From Pseudomonas sp. MYb327 (GTDB lineage: Bacteria > Pseudomonadota > Gammaproteobacteria > Pseudomonadales > Pseudomonadaceae): 64,000 nt of DNA. Both the position numbers and the translations under genes were made by a program. Of the stretch, positions 54,404-62,481 are shown piece by piece. The notes below the pieces were generated by a model, which was not told the DNA's origin, made no database searches, and saw only the letters and a list, made by a program, of their open reading frames with translations. Each line of letters opens with the position of its first letter. Position 1 is the stretch's first letter. The stretch is taken from positions 2,556,001 to 2,620,000 of the forward strand of contig NZ_CP159258.1 in assembly GCF_040438925.1 (NCBI RefSeq). The letters run 5' to 3'.

Positions 54404-54520
54404 TAGAATTAAACTGTTCGTCCATGAAAAATGCAGAGACGATGGCACTGCCCCACCGAAAGGATCGAACGCGACCCGGCAAGGCGCCCGTTTCATTGAA
54501 CAAGAGCCAATAGCCCGAAC

Positions 54521-55555
54521 ATGACTGCCTTGATCAAAACCACCTCACTGACCGGGTTCCCCGAACTTATACGGGACTTGGGCGGCGACCCTGACGACCT
54601 GCTGCGACAGATGCAGATCGACCCCAAGCTGCTGGACAACGGTTCGGCAGTGATTCCGTACCGGACGATGATCAACCTGCTCGAACTGAGCGCGGAACGG
54701 CTTCAATGCATCGACTTCGGTCTGCGCCTGGCCGAACGGCAAAGCATCCTGGTCCTCGGTCCGTTGGCGGTGATCGCGCAAAATGCGCGCAACGTCGGCG
54801 AAGCGCTGTCGGAAGTCACCCGTTTCCTGCACACCTATAGCCCTGGCGTGCAGGTGAACCTGGACACCGAAATCGACGCCGCTCATCCGTATCTGATTTA
54901 TGAGTTGCGCCTGCGCCCTGCGCCTCGTCAACGCCAGATCATCGAGTTGACGCTTGGGGTCATGTTCAAGACCTTGCAGATGCTCTACGGGCCGGGATTC
55001 CGTCCGCATTCAGTGTTATCGCGCACCGAAGCACGACTGCCGCAGAGTCGTTACCAGCGCTTCTTCGGTGCCCGCACCTATTTCGGCCAGGCGCACAATG
55101 CCCTGGTGCTGATGCCGGATTGCTTGAGCAAGCCAATCGACCAGCACAATATCCAGCTGCACGACACGATGATGGATTACGTCATCAGCATGGGCGTGGC
55201 CAATCCACTGGACATTGGCAGCCAGGTCGAAGCCTCGATCCGCCGTTTGTTGCCCACCCAACGCTGCGCCCTGCCGCTGATTGCCGAACAATTTGGTCTG
55301 CGCGAACGTTCGCTGCAACGGCGCCTGGCGGAGAGTGACCTGGTCTTTGAAGAGATGGTCGAACAGGCACGCCAGGAACTGGCAGAGCTGTATCTCGCGG
55401 AAGCGAACATGCCCATGGCACAGATTGCCGGGCTGCTGGGTTATGCCGAGCAAAGTTCGTTCAACCGTGCCTGCAAGCGCTGGTACGGTGTGCCGCCGCG
55501 GGTACGCCGTACACAACTGCGCGCCGAGCCTCAGGCGCGCACTTCAGGGCGATGA
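54521..55555 (+). CDS. AraC family regulator with arabinose-binding-type N-domain
   Basis: 344 residues. The N-terminal 200 residues match the 'arabinose-binding domain of AraC transcription regulator' type (FPELIRDLGGDPDDLLRQM, VLGPLAVIAQNARNVGEAL, YSPGVQV), used for hydrophobic or amino-acid ligands in Pseudomonas. The C-terminal 100 residues hold both HTHs (IAEQFGLRERSLQRRLAE and IAGLLGYAEQSSFNRACKRWYGVPP). It is divergent from the DUF1302 operon and convergent with the alcohol dehydrogenase (4 bp between stops). The tandem repeats upstream of both minus-strand blocks are its likely sites. Confidence 0.9.
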   Translation: MTALIKTTSLTGFPELIRDLGGDPDDLLRQMQIDPKLLDNGSAVIPYRTMINLLELSAERLQCIDFGLRLAERQSILVLGPLAVIAQNARNVGEALSEVTRFLHTYSPGVQVNLDTEIDAAHPYLIYELRLRPAPRQRQIIELTLGVMFKTLQMLYGPGFRPHSVLSRTEARLPQSRYQRFFGARTYFGQAHNALVLMPDCLSKPIDQHNIQLHDTMMDYVISMGVANPLDIGSQVEASIRRLLPTQRCALPLIAEQFGLRERSLQRRLAESDLVFEEMVEQARQELAELYLAEANMPMAQIAGLLGYAEQSSFNRACKRWYGVPPRVRRTQLRAEPQARTSGR

Positions 55556-55559
55556 CGCC

Positions 55560-56639
55560 TCAGTCGTAGGTGATGATTATTTTCGCGTGCTCATCGGGCT
55601 GGGCCAGGTCGGTGAAAGCGCCGGTTACCTGATCCAGCGACACGCGAGCGGTGATCATCGGCGCGCCATCGAGCGTGCCGTCAGCCAGGGCATGCAACGT
55701 ATGGGCGAACTCTTCCCCGGTGTAGCCGAAGGAAAAATGCACGTTCATTTCCTTACTGATGCCGATCAGTGGCTCGATCCGGTCGCTTTCCATGCACACC
55801 CCGACCACGATCAGGCGCGAGCGCGGCGGCGCACTCTGCAGCACCTGCTGGATCAATCCCGGAATGCCCACGCACTCGAACACCACACAAGGCTTTGGCT
55901 GCGGCCCCAGCCCCAGCAGCGCCATCGGGCCGTTGATGTCGTAACCCCGGGGTGCTGCCACTTGCAGCCACGATTGATACGGCGACTGCTCGGCCGGGTC
56001 GACCACGACGTCGGCGCCCATTTTCTCTGCCAGGTCTCGGCGCCCTGCGGAGAAGTCCGACGCCACGATCGGGCCGATGCCACGGGACTTCAACACCGCG
56101 ATCAACGCCAGGCCGATGGGGCCGCAACCAATCACCACCGGCACTTCGCTGCCATCCAGACGCGCACGATTCACAGCATGTGCGGCCACGGTCAACGGCT
56201 CGGTCAGCGCCGCGATGTCCGGTGGCAAATCCCCCGGTACCGGCATCAACATCTGTTCGGCCAGCACCATCTGCTCGCCATAACCACCCGGATAACGATT
56301 GGAGAATCCGATATGGTGAAAATGCTGCGCGGTGATCACGAACGGCAATGAACACACTCGCGTCCCCACCTTCAACGTCTTGTCGCTGCCCGGCCCGTGG
56401 TCGAGGATCTCGGCACAGTATTCGTGACCGAACACCACGTCCTGTCGGTCATCGAAGGCAATCGGAATGTGCCCGCGCTTGAAGTTCGCCAGCACATGCT
56501 CGCAATGATGGAACATGTGCAGGTCCGAACCGCAGATACCGCAGGCCAGTGTCCTGACCAGCACCTCGCCCTGCCCCGGCGTGGGCGCAGCGATCGAATC
56601 CACCAGCAGTTGCTTATCACGCATGACAACGGCTTTCAT
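55560..56639 (-). CDS. Zinc-dependent alcohol dehydrogenase
   Basis: 359 residues, medium-chain dehydrogenase. Catalytic zinc ligands C36 (CGICGSDLH), H72 and E73 (FGHEY) and the Rossmann motif VVIGCGPIGLALI are present. The four-cysteine structural-zinc loop usual after GHE is absent. It should oxidise a secondary or primary alcohol with NAD(P). It follows the epimerase gene by 50 bp and completes the cupin-epimerase-dehydrogenase unit, suggesting stepwise oxidation of one substrate. Confidence 0.88.
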   Translation of the reverse strand: MKAVVMRDKQLLVDSIAAPTPGQGEVLVRTLACGICGSDLHMFHHCEHVLANFKRGHIPIAFDDRQDVVFGHEYCAEILDHGPGSDKTLKVGTRVCSLPFVITAQHFHHIGFSNRYPGGYGEQMVLAEQMLMPVPGDLPPDIAALTEPLTVAAHAVNRARLDGSEVPVVIGCGPIGLALIAVLKSRGIGPIVASDFSAGRRDLAEKMGADVVVDPAEQSPYQSWLQVAAPRGYDINGPMALLGLGPQPKPCVVFECVGIPGLIQQVLQSAPPRSRLIVVGVCMESDRIEPLIGISKEMNVHFSFGYTGEEFAHTLHALADGTLDGAPMITARVSLDQVTGAFTDLAQPDEHAKIIITYD

Positions 56640-56689
56640 GAAAAACCCTCTATCAGATCAGGCCGCCGCAACCGGCAGCCCGCAGGTAA

Positions 56690-57712
56690 TCAGCTCAATT
56701 GCCCGACTTCACGAAGCCATGCTTCGGAGCGACGCAATCCCTCATCAAGATTCACCTTCGGTGCATAGCCGAGCATCCGCCGGGCCTTGTCGATGGAAAT
56801 ACCGCCGGTACGCGAGAACATGTACATGGTGTCGGGCGTCACTTCATCATGGCGGCGCAACAGTCGATTAGCGTTCCAGATCAGCCAGGTCAGCGTCACC
56901 GCCAGCCCCAGCGGCAGGCTGCGCGGTGAACCGCTGCGCCCTGCCCAGTGCCAGTGATGACTGAAGAATTCGCGGCAACTGACCGACTCGTTCGAGCTGA
57001 CGTGAAAGATCTGTCCTATGGCCTGTGGCAACCCGGCGGCTAGCATCACGCCATCGAGCAGGTCATCGATATACACCGGCGTCCAACGACCTTTGCCGCC
57101 ATTGGGCAGGATCAGCGCACCGGCCCTGGCCATCTTCAACGGCTCGCTGAGCCAGGCCCGCGAGCCCGGGCCGTAGACGTCACCCGGCCGCACCACGGTG
57201 CAGTCGATCTCCCCCGCCGCGTGCGCCGCCAGCACCACGTGCTCGCTCGCACCTTTGGCCACGCCGTAGCGATAGTGCTCACCGATGACGACATCGCAGC
57301 GTTCGTCCGCCTGTTCGGGGTATTCCCAACCAAGGGCCGCGATAGAAGAAAACTGCACGAAGCGTCGGGCACCGCTTTCGATCGCGACGTCCAGGCAATT
57401 GCGCACACCGCGAACCGACACCTCGCGGTACTGCTTCCACGGTGCGGCCAGGGACACCACCGCAGCAGTATTGATGAACAACTCGCAACCGTGAGCATGT
57501 TCGGCCCATTGCTGCGGACGGGTCAGGTCGCCGGCGACTACACCGTTGGCCGCGTCGGCGCGCAGGTCCATACCGCGAACCTCGACCCCCAGTGCCCGAT
57601 AACGACGGGCAAGGGCCTGACCGATAAAACCGCTGGCACCTGTAATGAACACCGAACGCGGCACGTCAGGCGTCTGGCCTTCGATGCCGGTTGGCATGGC
57701 AGCATGGCTCAT
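56690..57712 (-). CDS. NAD-dependent epimerase/3-beta-hydroxysteroid dehydrogenase-like
   Basis: 340 residues of the extended SDR family. Cofactor motif ITGASGFIG (24-31), FSSIAALG with the catalytic serine near 122-123, and Y149-GVA-K153. The pattern VRPGDVYGPGSRAW and a hydrophobic stretch (LPLGLAVTLTWLIWNANRLL) near the C-terminus resemble 3-beta-HSD-type enzymes of sterols and other membrane alcohols more than sugar epimerases. The start at 57712 follows GGAG. Its start codon and ribosome site lie in one arm of an inverted repeat whose other arm is the end of the cupin gene. Confidence 0.85.
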   Translation of the reverse strand: MSHAAMPTGIEGQTPDVPRSVFITGASGFIGQALARRYRALGVEVRGMDLRADAANGVVAGDLTRPQQWAEHAHGCELFINTAAVVSLAAPWKQYREVSVRGVRNCLDVAIESGARRFVQFSSIAALGWEYPEQADERCDVVIGEHYRYGVAKGASEHVVLAAHAAGEIDCTVVRPGDVYGPGSRAWLSEPLKMARAGALILPNGGKGRWTPVYIDDLLDGVMLAAGLPQAIGQIFHVSSNESVSCREFFSHHWHWAGRSGSPRSLPLGLAVTLTWLIWNANRLLRRHDEVTPDTMYMFSRTGGISIDKARRMLGYAPKVNLDEGLRRSEAWLREVGQLS

Positions 57713-57774
57713 TGAGCACTCTCCATAAATTGACCGGATTGACGGACGCCGATGCGTGCGTCGTGAGTGCTCAA
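57712..57774 (-). promoter_or_regulatory. Inverted repeat hiding the epimerase start, coupling element
   Basis: Perfect 10-bp arms TTGAGCACTC (57712-57721) and GAGTGCTCAA (57765-57774). On the mRNA the first arm contains the cupin stop (GGTTGAGC) and the second holds the end of the ribosome site and the ATG of the epimerase. Ribosomes ending the cupin would open it. Effect is inferred. Confidence 0.6.
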
Positions 57775-58289
57775 CCGACGGTGTAACCGGCGTTGCCGGG
57801 ACGAATGTAACGGGCCGGCTCCAGGCCACGCTCCTTCACCAGGCGATCGATAATTTGCATGATGTCGGTGGCGTCCATGACGTTCACAAAGTTGCCGTCC
57901 TGGTCGAAATTGATGTTGGCGCCATAGACCACCATGAAGGTGTCAGTGGGCTCAGTGTTATCAGATGGGACCATGAAGGTATGGATCGAGCCGCCCGGTT
58001 CGTAGAGGTAGCAACCAGCCGTCTGAGGCTGATCCGGGTATTCCACGTAGTGCCACTTGCCCGACATCGTGAACAGATGAACCGGGCCCGTGTGGTAATG
58101 GCAGGGCAGGCGCACGCCAGGTTGGAAAATCACGCGCAGTGTCCAGACCCCCAGGTTCGGGTCGAGATACAGCGGCTGCACATCGACGCCTGGAAAATAA
58201 GGTGCCATGGCATCTTTGTATATCGGCAGTTCGTTGGTATTGAGGGTCAGCAGTTCCTTGTGATCGAAGGACGGCACAGGCATTGGCAT
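57771..58289 (-). CDS. Cupin protein, 2,4'-dihydroxyacetophenone dioxygenase-like
   Basis: 172 residues. Single cupin fold with metal motif CHYHTGPVHLFTMSGKWHYVEYP and a second conserved histidine in GGSIHTFMVP. This pattern resembles the DAD family, which cleaves a carbon-carbon bond beside a ketone with O2 and Fe(II), and ChrR-type cupins. The start at 58289 has AGGA at seven bases; an ATG 15 bases upstream is less fitting. A long hairpin stands just upstream in the leader. Enzymatic role is possible but not proven. Confidence 0.8.
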   Translation of the reverse strand: MPMPVPSFDHKELLTLNTNELPIYKDAMAPYFPGVDVQPLYLDPNLGVWTLRVIFQPGVRLPCHYHTGPVHLFTMSGKWHYVEYPDQPQTAGCYLYEPGGSIHTFMVPSDNTEPTDTFMVVYGANINFDQDGNFVNVMDATDIMQIIDRLVKERGLEPARYIRPGNAGYTVG

Positions 58290-58304
58290 TATTGTTTTCC
58301 TCAT

Positions 58305-58360
58305 GCAGGCGACAGCGGGTATGGGTTATTGCGTCCTCCCATACTGCGGCTGTTACCTGC
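58305..58360 (-). promoter_or_regulatory. Long three-part hairpin in the cupin leader
   Basis: Nested stems GCAGG/CCTGC, CAGC/GCTG and GTATGGG/CCCATAC, separated by matching internal loops, around a 12-base loop; it ends about 15 bases before the cupin ATG. There is no T-tract. It fits a translational control element or binding site rather than a terminator. Confidence 0.5.
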
Positions 58361-58366
58361 TGAAGA

Positions 58367-58408
58367 ATTGTCATTTCCCGTCAGGTGTTTAGCATTTGCC
58401 GCCAGGCC
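58367..58408. promoter_or_regulatory. Second pair of 21-bp direct repeats, candidate AraC operator
   Basis: ATTGTC-N5-CCGTCAG-GTG and TTTAGC-N5-CCGCCAG-GCC follow each other with the same 21-bp step as the pair at 54362. The better copy matches it at 15 of 21 positions. It is 78 bp before the cupin ATG in the same orientation relative to the gene. Confidence 0.65.
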
Positions 58409-58414
58409 AACGGT

Positions 58415-59881
58415 TCACTCAACCCGTTCGAAATCCGGCAGCTTGAAGCTTTTGTCGTTGAGAGCCTCAGTGCCGCCATAAAAGCGCATGGCTGGTAACG
58501 GCCGCTTCCCGGCGGTGGGAATCCAGTTGCTGTCCAGTCCGGCAGGCGCTTTGGGGCCGATGTAGATCGTAACGCTGCCGTCGGCATTTTTCTTCATGGC
58601 ATCCAGATCGTACGAGGACAACGTCGTGCGATTGGTAGCGCTGTAGATGAACGACATGGTGTCACGGTTATAACCGGTCAATGCCCAGAACTGTTTGACC
58701 GGCATCTTGGCGGGTACATCGATCTTGTAGGTCTGCCCGGCTTCGAGGGGTTTACCGTTTTTATCCGCCATGGCCATCAGGTATTGGGTGGCCGGTGAGT
58801 CGCTCAACTCTTTCGGCATATAGGTACACCAGAAGTACTCCGCCGCGCGCCCGATCAGGTCAATGCTGTCTGGGTACTCAAAAGAGAAGCGCTTGTTTTC
58901 ATCGGTCATCAACAGCGAGGCATAGTGGCGGTCCGGCCAATACAACTTGTCTTTGGGCAGGTTATCGAACCAGTGTTGCAGGTAGAACCAGGCATCAATC
59001 GCCGCCTGGCGCATGGCTTTTCTGGTGACCTCGTCCGGGGCAAACGGCTTGCCTTTTTCGATGCCCAGTGACCGCAGCATCCCGATCATCACCTTGTCCT
59101 GTGGACGCGCGGGTTCGATGCTCATCACCGCATGCATGTCCGCGAAGTGGCGTTCGTCATAGAAGGGCAACGTCGGGTAAACCTTGTCGATCGGGTCGAT
59201 AAAGCGCTGCTGCGGGGGATGGCTCGCTTCTGCCAGGTAATACATGCGCAATTTCTTTGCATACTGATAAGCGTCAGCGGCGGTTTTGCCAGGGGCACGC
59301 ACAGAGCGGAAAGCGAGGGCGATCCGGTAGTTGGGCGACGGAACGTGAATGTAGCCAGCAGGGACTTCGCCGGTATACCCCGGCGGCGTGAACAGCAATT
59401 TCCCGCCCTTGCCTTTGTCCAGACCCGATGGGCCAACGTCGGCGATGGTGAGTTGCCATGCATCCACCACCTGCCCGTAGACGCTGCCCTCCTCGCTCGC
59501 GGCAGGCAGTTCCAATACGACCGGGCCTTTTTGCAGGTCGGTGAATGCGGTGATGTAAGGCGTGCTGCTGTTGGCAGTAATCGCTTCGAGTTTCGGCGTT
59601 GCCGGCGCCGAATAGGCAATGATGTCGTTGTCCTTGACGCCCAGGTCGTCAAAAGCTGCACGCCTGAAACTGTAGATGGCGATGGCCGGCATATTCCACA
59701 GCACGGCTTCGAACGCGCGCTGGTATTTGATCTGGTAGTCGAAATCCTGGATGGAACTGCGCGAGCCAGGAGGTGGTTGCCCGCCCTGGGTTTCCATTCC
59801 CTCCTGGGCAAGACCGACTTGGGAGCCACCCAGCACCGCAATGGCCAGCAAGCTGGTGGCGAAATGTCTGATTCTGTGCAT
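58415..59881 (-). CDS. DUF1254/DUF1214 family periplasmic protein, paralogue 3
   Basis: 488 residues. Signal peptide cut after LAQ/A near 26. It shares the DUF1254 segments (YQRAFEAVLWNMPAIAIYSF) and DUF1214 segments (KQFWALTGYNRDTMSFIYS) but is more distant from the two paralogues beside the sulfatase. The RBS GGGAGGA is excellent. It is the first minus-strand gene of the cupin-epimerase-dehydrogenase block, 125 bp before the cupin; the tandem repeats lie in that gap, so it may be a separate transcript. Confidence 0.85.
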   Translation of the reverse strand: MHRIRHFATSLLAIAVLGGSQVGLAQEGMETQGGQPPPGSRSSIQDFDYQIKYQRAFEAVLWNMPAIAIYSFRRAAFDDLGVKDNDIIAYSAPATPKLEAITANSSTPYITAFTDLQKGPVVLELPAASEEGSVYGQVVDAWQLTIADVGPSGLDKGKGGKLLFTPPGYTGEVPAGYIHVPSPNYRIALAFRSVRAPGKTAADAYQYAKKLRMYYLAEASHPPQQRFIDPIDKVYPTLPFYDERHFADMHAVMSIEPARPQDKVMIGMLRSLGIEKGKPFAPDEVTRKAMRQAAIDAWFYLQHWFDNLPKDKLYWPDRHYASLLMTDENKRFSFEYPDSIDLIGRAAEYFWCTYMPKELSDSPATQYLMAMADKNGKPLEAGQTYKIDVPAKMPVKQFWALTGYNRDTMSFIYSATNRTTLSSYDLDAMKKNADGSVTIYIGPKAPAGLDSNWIPTAGKRPLPAMRFYGGTEALNDKSFKLPDFERVE

Positions 59882-60066
59882 CGTTGATCCTCCCGCATTT
59901 GATCCCTGATTGGCAGGTAAGCGATGAACACTATAGTCAAACGGTAAACCAACACCCTTTGTGGGGGGCGACTTATGTGTCCACCCCTACACGGCGGTAA
60001 TCGGGATAAACCCAGGCGTGGTATTTCGACACGAGTGCCTCATACCCCGCCATCCGGATCCAGCAG

Positions 60067-61008
60067 TCAGGCTGCCGCAAGTCCTCCATCAATCAGGTAG
60101 ATCGCGAAAGAGAACGTCACAATCGACAACACCGTACTTACCAGGATGGAGGTCGCGGCTTCACTCTGATAGGCGCCGGTCTGGTTCGCGAACATTGCCG
60201 GGATGGTCGCCGACGGAAGCGCGCAAAGCAGGATCATCTGTTGGGCGTAAAGTCCATGTGTGCCCAGTACCACAGTGGCGGCGAACATTAATACCGGGTG
60301 AACGAGCAACTTGAGCCCAAGGTTGCCCCACACCTCACCCGACATTTTCAGTTTCTCGGACGACATGATCAGTCCCAGGCACAGTAGGGAGACGCCAGGC
60401 GTTGCCTTGCCGAGAAGAGTGAGTGACTCCGCAGCAATAGGCGGCAGCTTGACCTGCAGCAGCGAAATCAGAATGCCAAGGGCCGGTGCCCACATCAGCG
60501 GACGGCGTACCGCCCCCGAAAGACTCGACACGAACGCCTGGGTGCCACTGCCCTTTCCATCGGCGATGGTGAGCAACATGGTCGTCAGGGGGATCATCAC
60601 CAGACTCGCGACCAGGTTCAGCACCAGAACCGAATAAATGCTGCCGGCTCCGTACATCGTTGCGAGGATCGGGATGCCCATGAACGCCGCGTCCGGGTAG
60701 CCGTTGACGAAGCCCTTGAGCGTTGCGACCTTGAGATTGCGCGTGGTGAACCAGCCGATTGCCAGCGCTATCGCGTACATGCCCATGATGCCGATGAACG
60801 TGGCCGCGACGAATTTGAAGTCGAAGAGCTGTTCACGAGGCGTGCTCGCCATCCCGACAAATAACAGTGCCGGGAAAATCCAGCCGAGCACCAGCCGGCT
60901 GATCAGCAGGCTGTCCGAATGGGTAAGCCGTCCGCGCTTGCCAGCGATGTAGCCAAGCGCGATCACAAAGGCAACGGGCAAAATTGGCCCTACAATTCTG
61001 TCTAACAT
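60067..61008 (-). CDS. AEC family transporter (auxin efflux carrier type)
   Basis: 313 residues, about ten membrane helices in two halves, with VNGYPDAAFMGIPI and, in the second half, CALPSATIPAMFANQTG as family marks. Bacterial members carry malonate, malate or other small organic anions. GAGG precedes ATG 61008 at nine bases. It lies 104 bp after the enolase-superfamily gene on the same strand and may transport that enzyme's substrate. Confidence 0.85.
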   Translation of the reverse strand: MLDRIVGPILPVAFVIALGYIAGKRGRLTHSDSLLISRLVLGWIFPALLFVGMASTPREQLFDFKFVAATFIGIMGMYAIALAIGWFTTRNLKVATLKGFVNGYPDAAFMGIPILATMYGAGSIYSVLVLNLVASLVMIPLTTMLLTIADGKGSGTQAFVSSLSGAVRRPLMWAPALGILISLLQVKLPPIAAESLTLLGKATPGVSLLCLGLIMSSEKLKMSGEVWGNLGLKLLVHPVLMFAATVVLGTHGLYAQQMILLCALPSATIPAMFANQTGAYQSEAATSILVSTVLSIVTFSFAIYLIDGGLAAA

Positions 61009-61112
61009 GTGCTCAATCCTCGTATTTATTTTTATCAAGAATGTCGTCGTGGCTGATCGAGGCCGATACGGCGGCCTCGATCAACGCGGCAATGGCTAGG
61101 CGGCCGTTGCGG

Positions 61113-62219
61113 TTACGGTTTGAAGCGGTAGTCTCGAATGACGTCCTGGTCCGGCTCGATTCCGAGCCCCGGTCCTTGCGGTACGTCGATGCGGCCGTTA
61201 CGCGGAATGATGGCGTCGCCATAGAGTTGCGCTTCGAGATCGAAGTAACGCCACTCGACCAGAGACTTCGCGCCGCCGAGGGCGGCACTGCCATGCACGG
61301 CGGCCAGCAGGCCCGGGCCGTCATAAAAGGCGTGGACCATCACGGTGACGCCATGGGCATTGGCCAGCGCATAGACTTTTTGCAGTTCGGTGATACCGCC
61401 CATTTTTGCCGGGCTGGGCTGGATGAAATCGACCGCGCCGGCTTCAAGCAGATGCTGGAAGTCCATCAGCGTCGAAGCGTTCTCGCCGGCAGCCACCGGG
61501 ATACCGCCGTGCTGCCGTACTCGCGCCAGGCCCGCATAGTCTTCCGGCGGCCACACCGGCTCTTCGATCCAGCGCAGGTTCAACGGGTGCAGTTTCTCGG
61601 TCATATCGAGCGCTTCACGCACCGACCACGGGGCGTTGACGTCAAGGGTGATTTCCACGCCGGGGCCGGCGGCTTCGCACGCGGCGCGGATGACGTCTGC
61701 ATTCACCTCATGCAGCTTGAGGTGACGGAAACCGCTGTTGACCGCGCGCTGCACATTGACCCGAATCAGTTCAGGGTCGGCATAGCGGATCAAGCTTGCA
61801 TAGGCTGCCAGCGACGTGGCCTCGCTGCCGCCCAGCAATTGGTAAATGGGTTTACCGGCCGCTTTGCCAGCGATATCCCACAGCGCGATGTCAATCGCCG
61901 ACAGGCCATAGATGAACGCGCCGCTGCGACCGAAGACGTGGAATTTCTTCTGCAGATCGCCCTGCAGTTTCTCGCGCCGCGTGACATCACTGCCGATCAG
62001 TTCAGGCGCGAGGATCGTGTCGATCACGACTTTCACTGCCGGTATCGCGGTGAAGCCGAAAGTTTCGCCCCAACCGACGATCCCCTCGTCCGTGGTGACT
62101 TTAACCACCAGGGAATCGACCATTTGCAGGTCTTTCGGGCCCCAGACCCCACCGGCCGACGGACCGCCCGTAGTGAAGGGGATCCGAAGCGGAATGGTTT
62201 CAATGCTGGCAATTTTCAT
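61113..62219 (-). CDS. Mandelate racemase/muconate-lactonizing enzyme family protein
   Basis: 368 residues of the enolase superfamily. Capping domain 1-125, then a TIM barrel with metal ligands in LDVNAPWS (Asp), IEEPVWP (Glu) and PVAAGENAS (Glu), and the acid/base segments KLHEVN and QPSPAKMGG. The first base is in a K-x-H pattern rather than the usual K-x-K, so reaction and substrate, probably dehydration or epimerisation of a sugar acid or hydroxy acid, cannot be named. Start 62219 follows GAGGCG; an upstream in-frame ATG was rejected. Confidence 0.88.
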   Translation of the reverse strand: MKIASIETIPLRIPFTTGGPSAGGVWGPKDLQMVDSLVVKVTTDEGIVGWGETFGFTAIPAVKVVIDTILAPELIGSDVTRREKLQGDLQKKFHVFGRSGAFIYGLSAIDIALWDIAGKAAGKPIYQLLGGSEATSLAAYASLIRYADPELIRVNVQRAVNSGFRHLKLHEVNADVIRAACEAAGPGVEITLDVNAPWSVREALDMTEKLHPLNLRWIEEPVWPPEDYAGLARVRQHGGIPVAAGENASTLMDFQHLLEAGAVDFIQPSPAKMGGITELQKVYALANAHGVTVMVHAFYDGPGLLAAVHGSAALGGAKSLVEWRYFDLEAQLYGDAIIPRNGRIDVPQGPGLGIEPDQDVIRDYRFKP

Positions 62220-62481
62220 AGGTCTTCGCCTCAAGCAGGTTGCAGGGGTGGCGCGGCGATTTTCGGATTTCGCCCGTGCCAGGTTGAGGACAACGTACAT
62301 GACGTCCTGTTGTCCTTCAACTGAACAACTACTGATTTCCGGCGAACTTAACTCCAATTTTCACACAACTCATTGTTTTTATTGTTTTTTAATTTTTATG
62401 TCTTATATGAATTTCAGTTTCAACTGTTGGGAACAAGTCTTCTGATGTAGATTAAGAAGACAAGTTGAAGGAATGAAAAGA
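62220..62481. promoter_or_regulatory. A/T-rich divergent control region (enolase gene / GntR)
   Basis: 262 bp with a strongly A/T-rich centre (about 62365-62430) unlike the GC-rich surroundings. An inverted repeat GTCTTC-N13-GAAGAC (62437-62461) lies 20 bp before the GntR start and is a candidate operator. Confidence 0.5.

Noticed and set aside
59882..60066. Third copy of the TTTGTC-N5-MCGTCAG operator before DUF1254 paralogue 3
   Set aside because: TTTGTG and TGTGTC words occur but neither the second half nor the 21-bp step is present.
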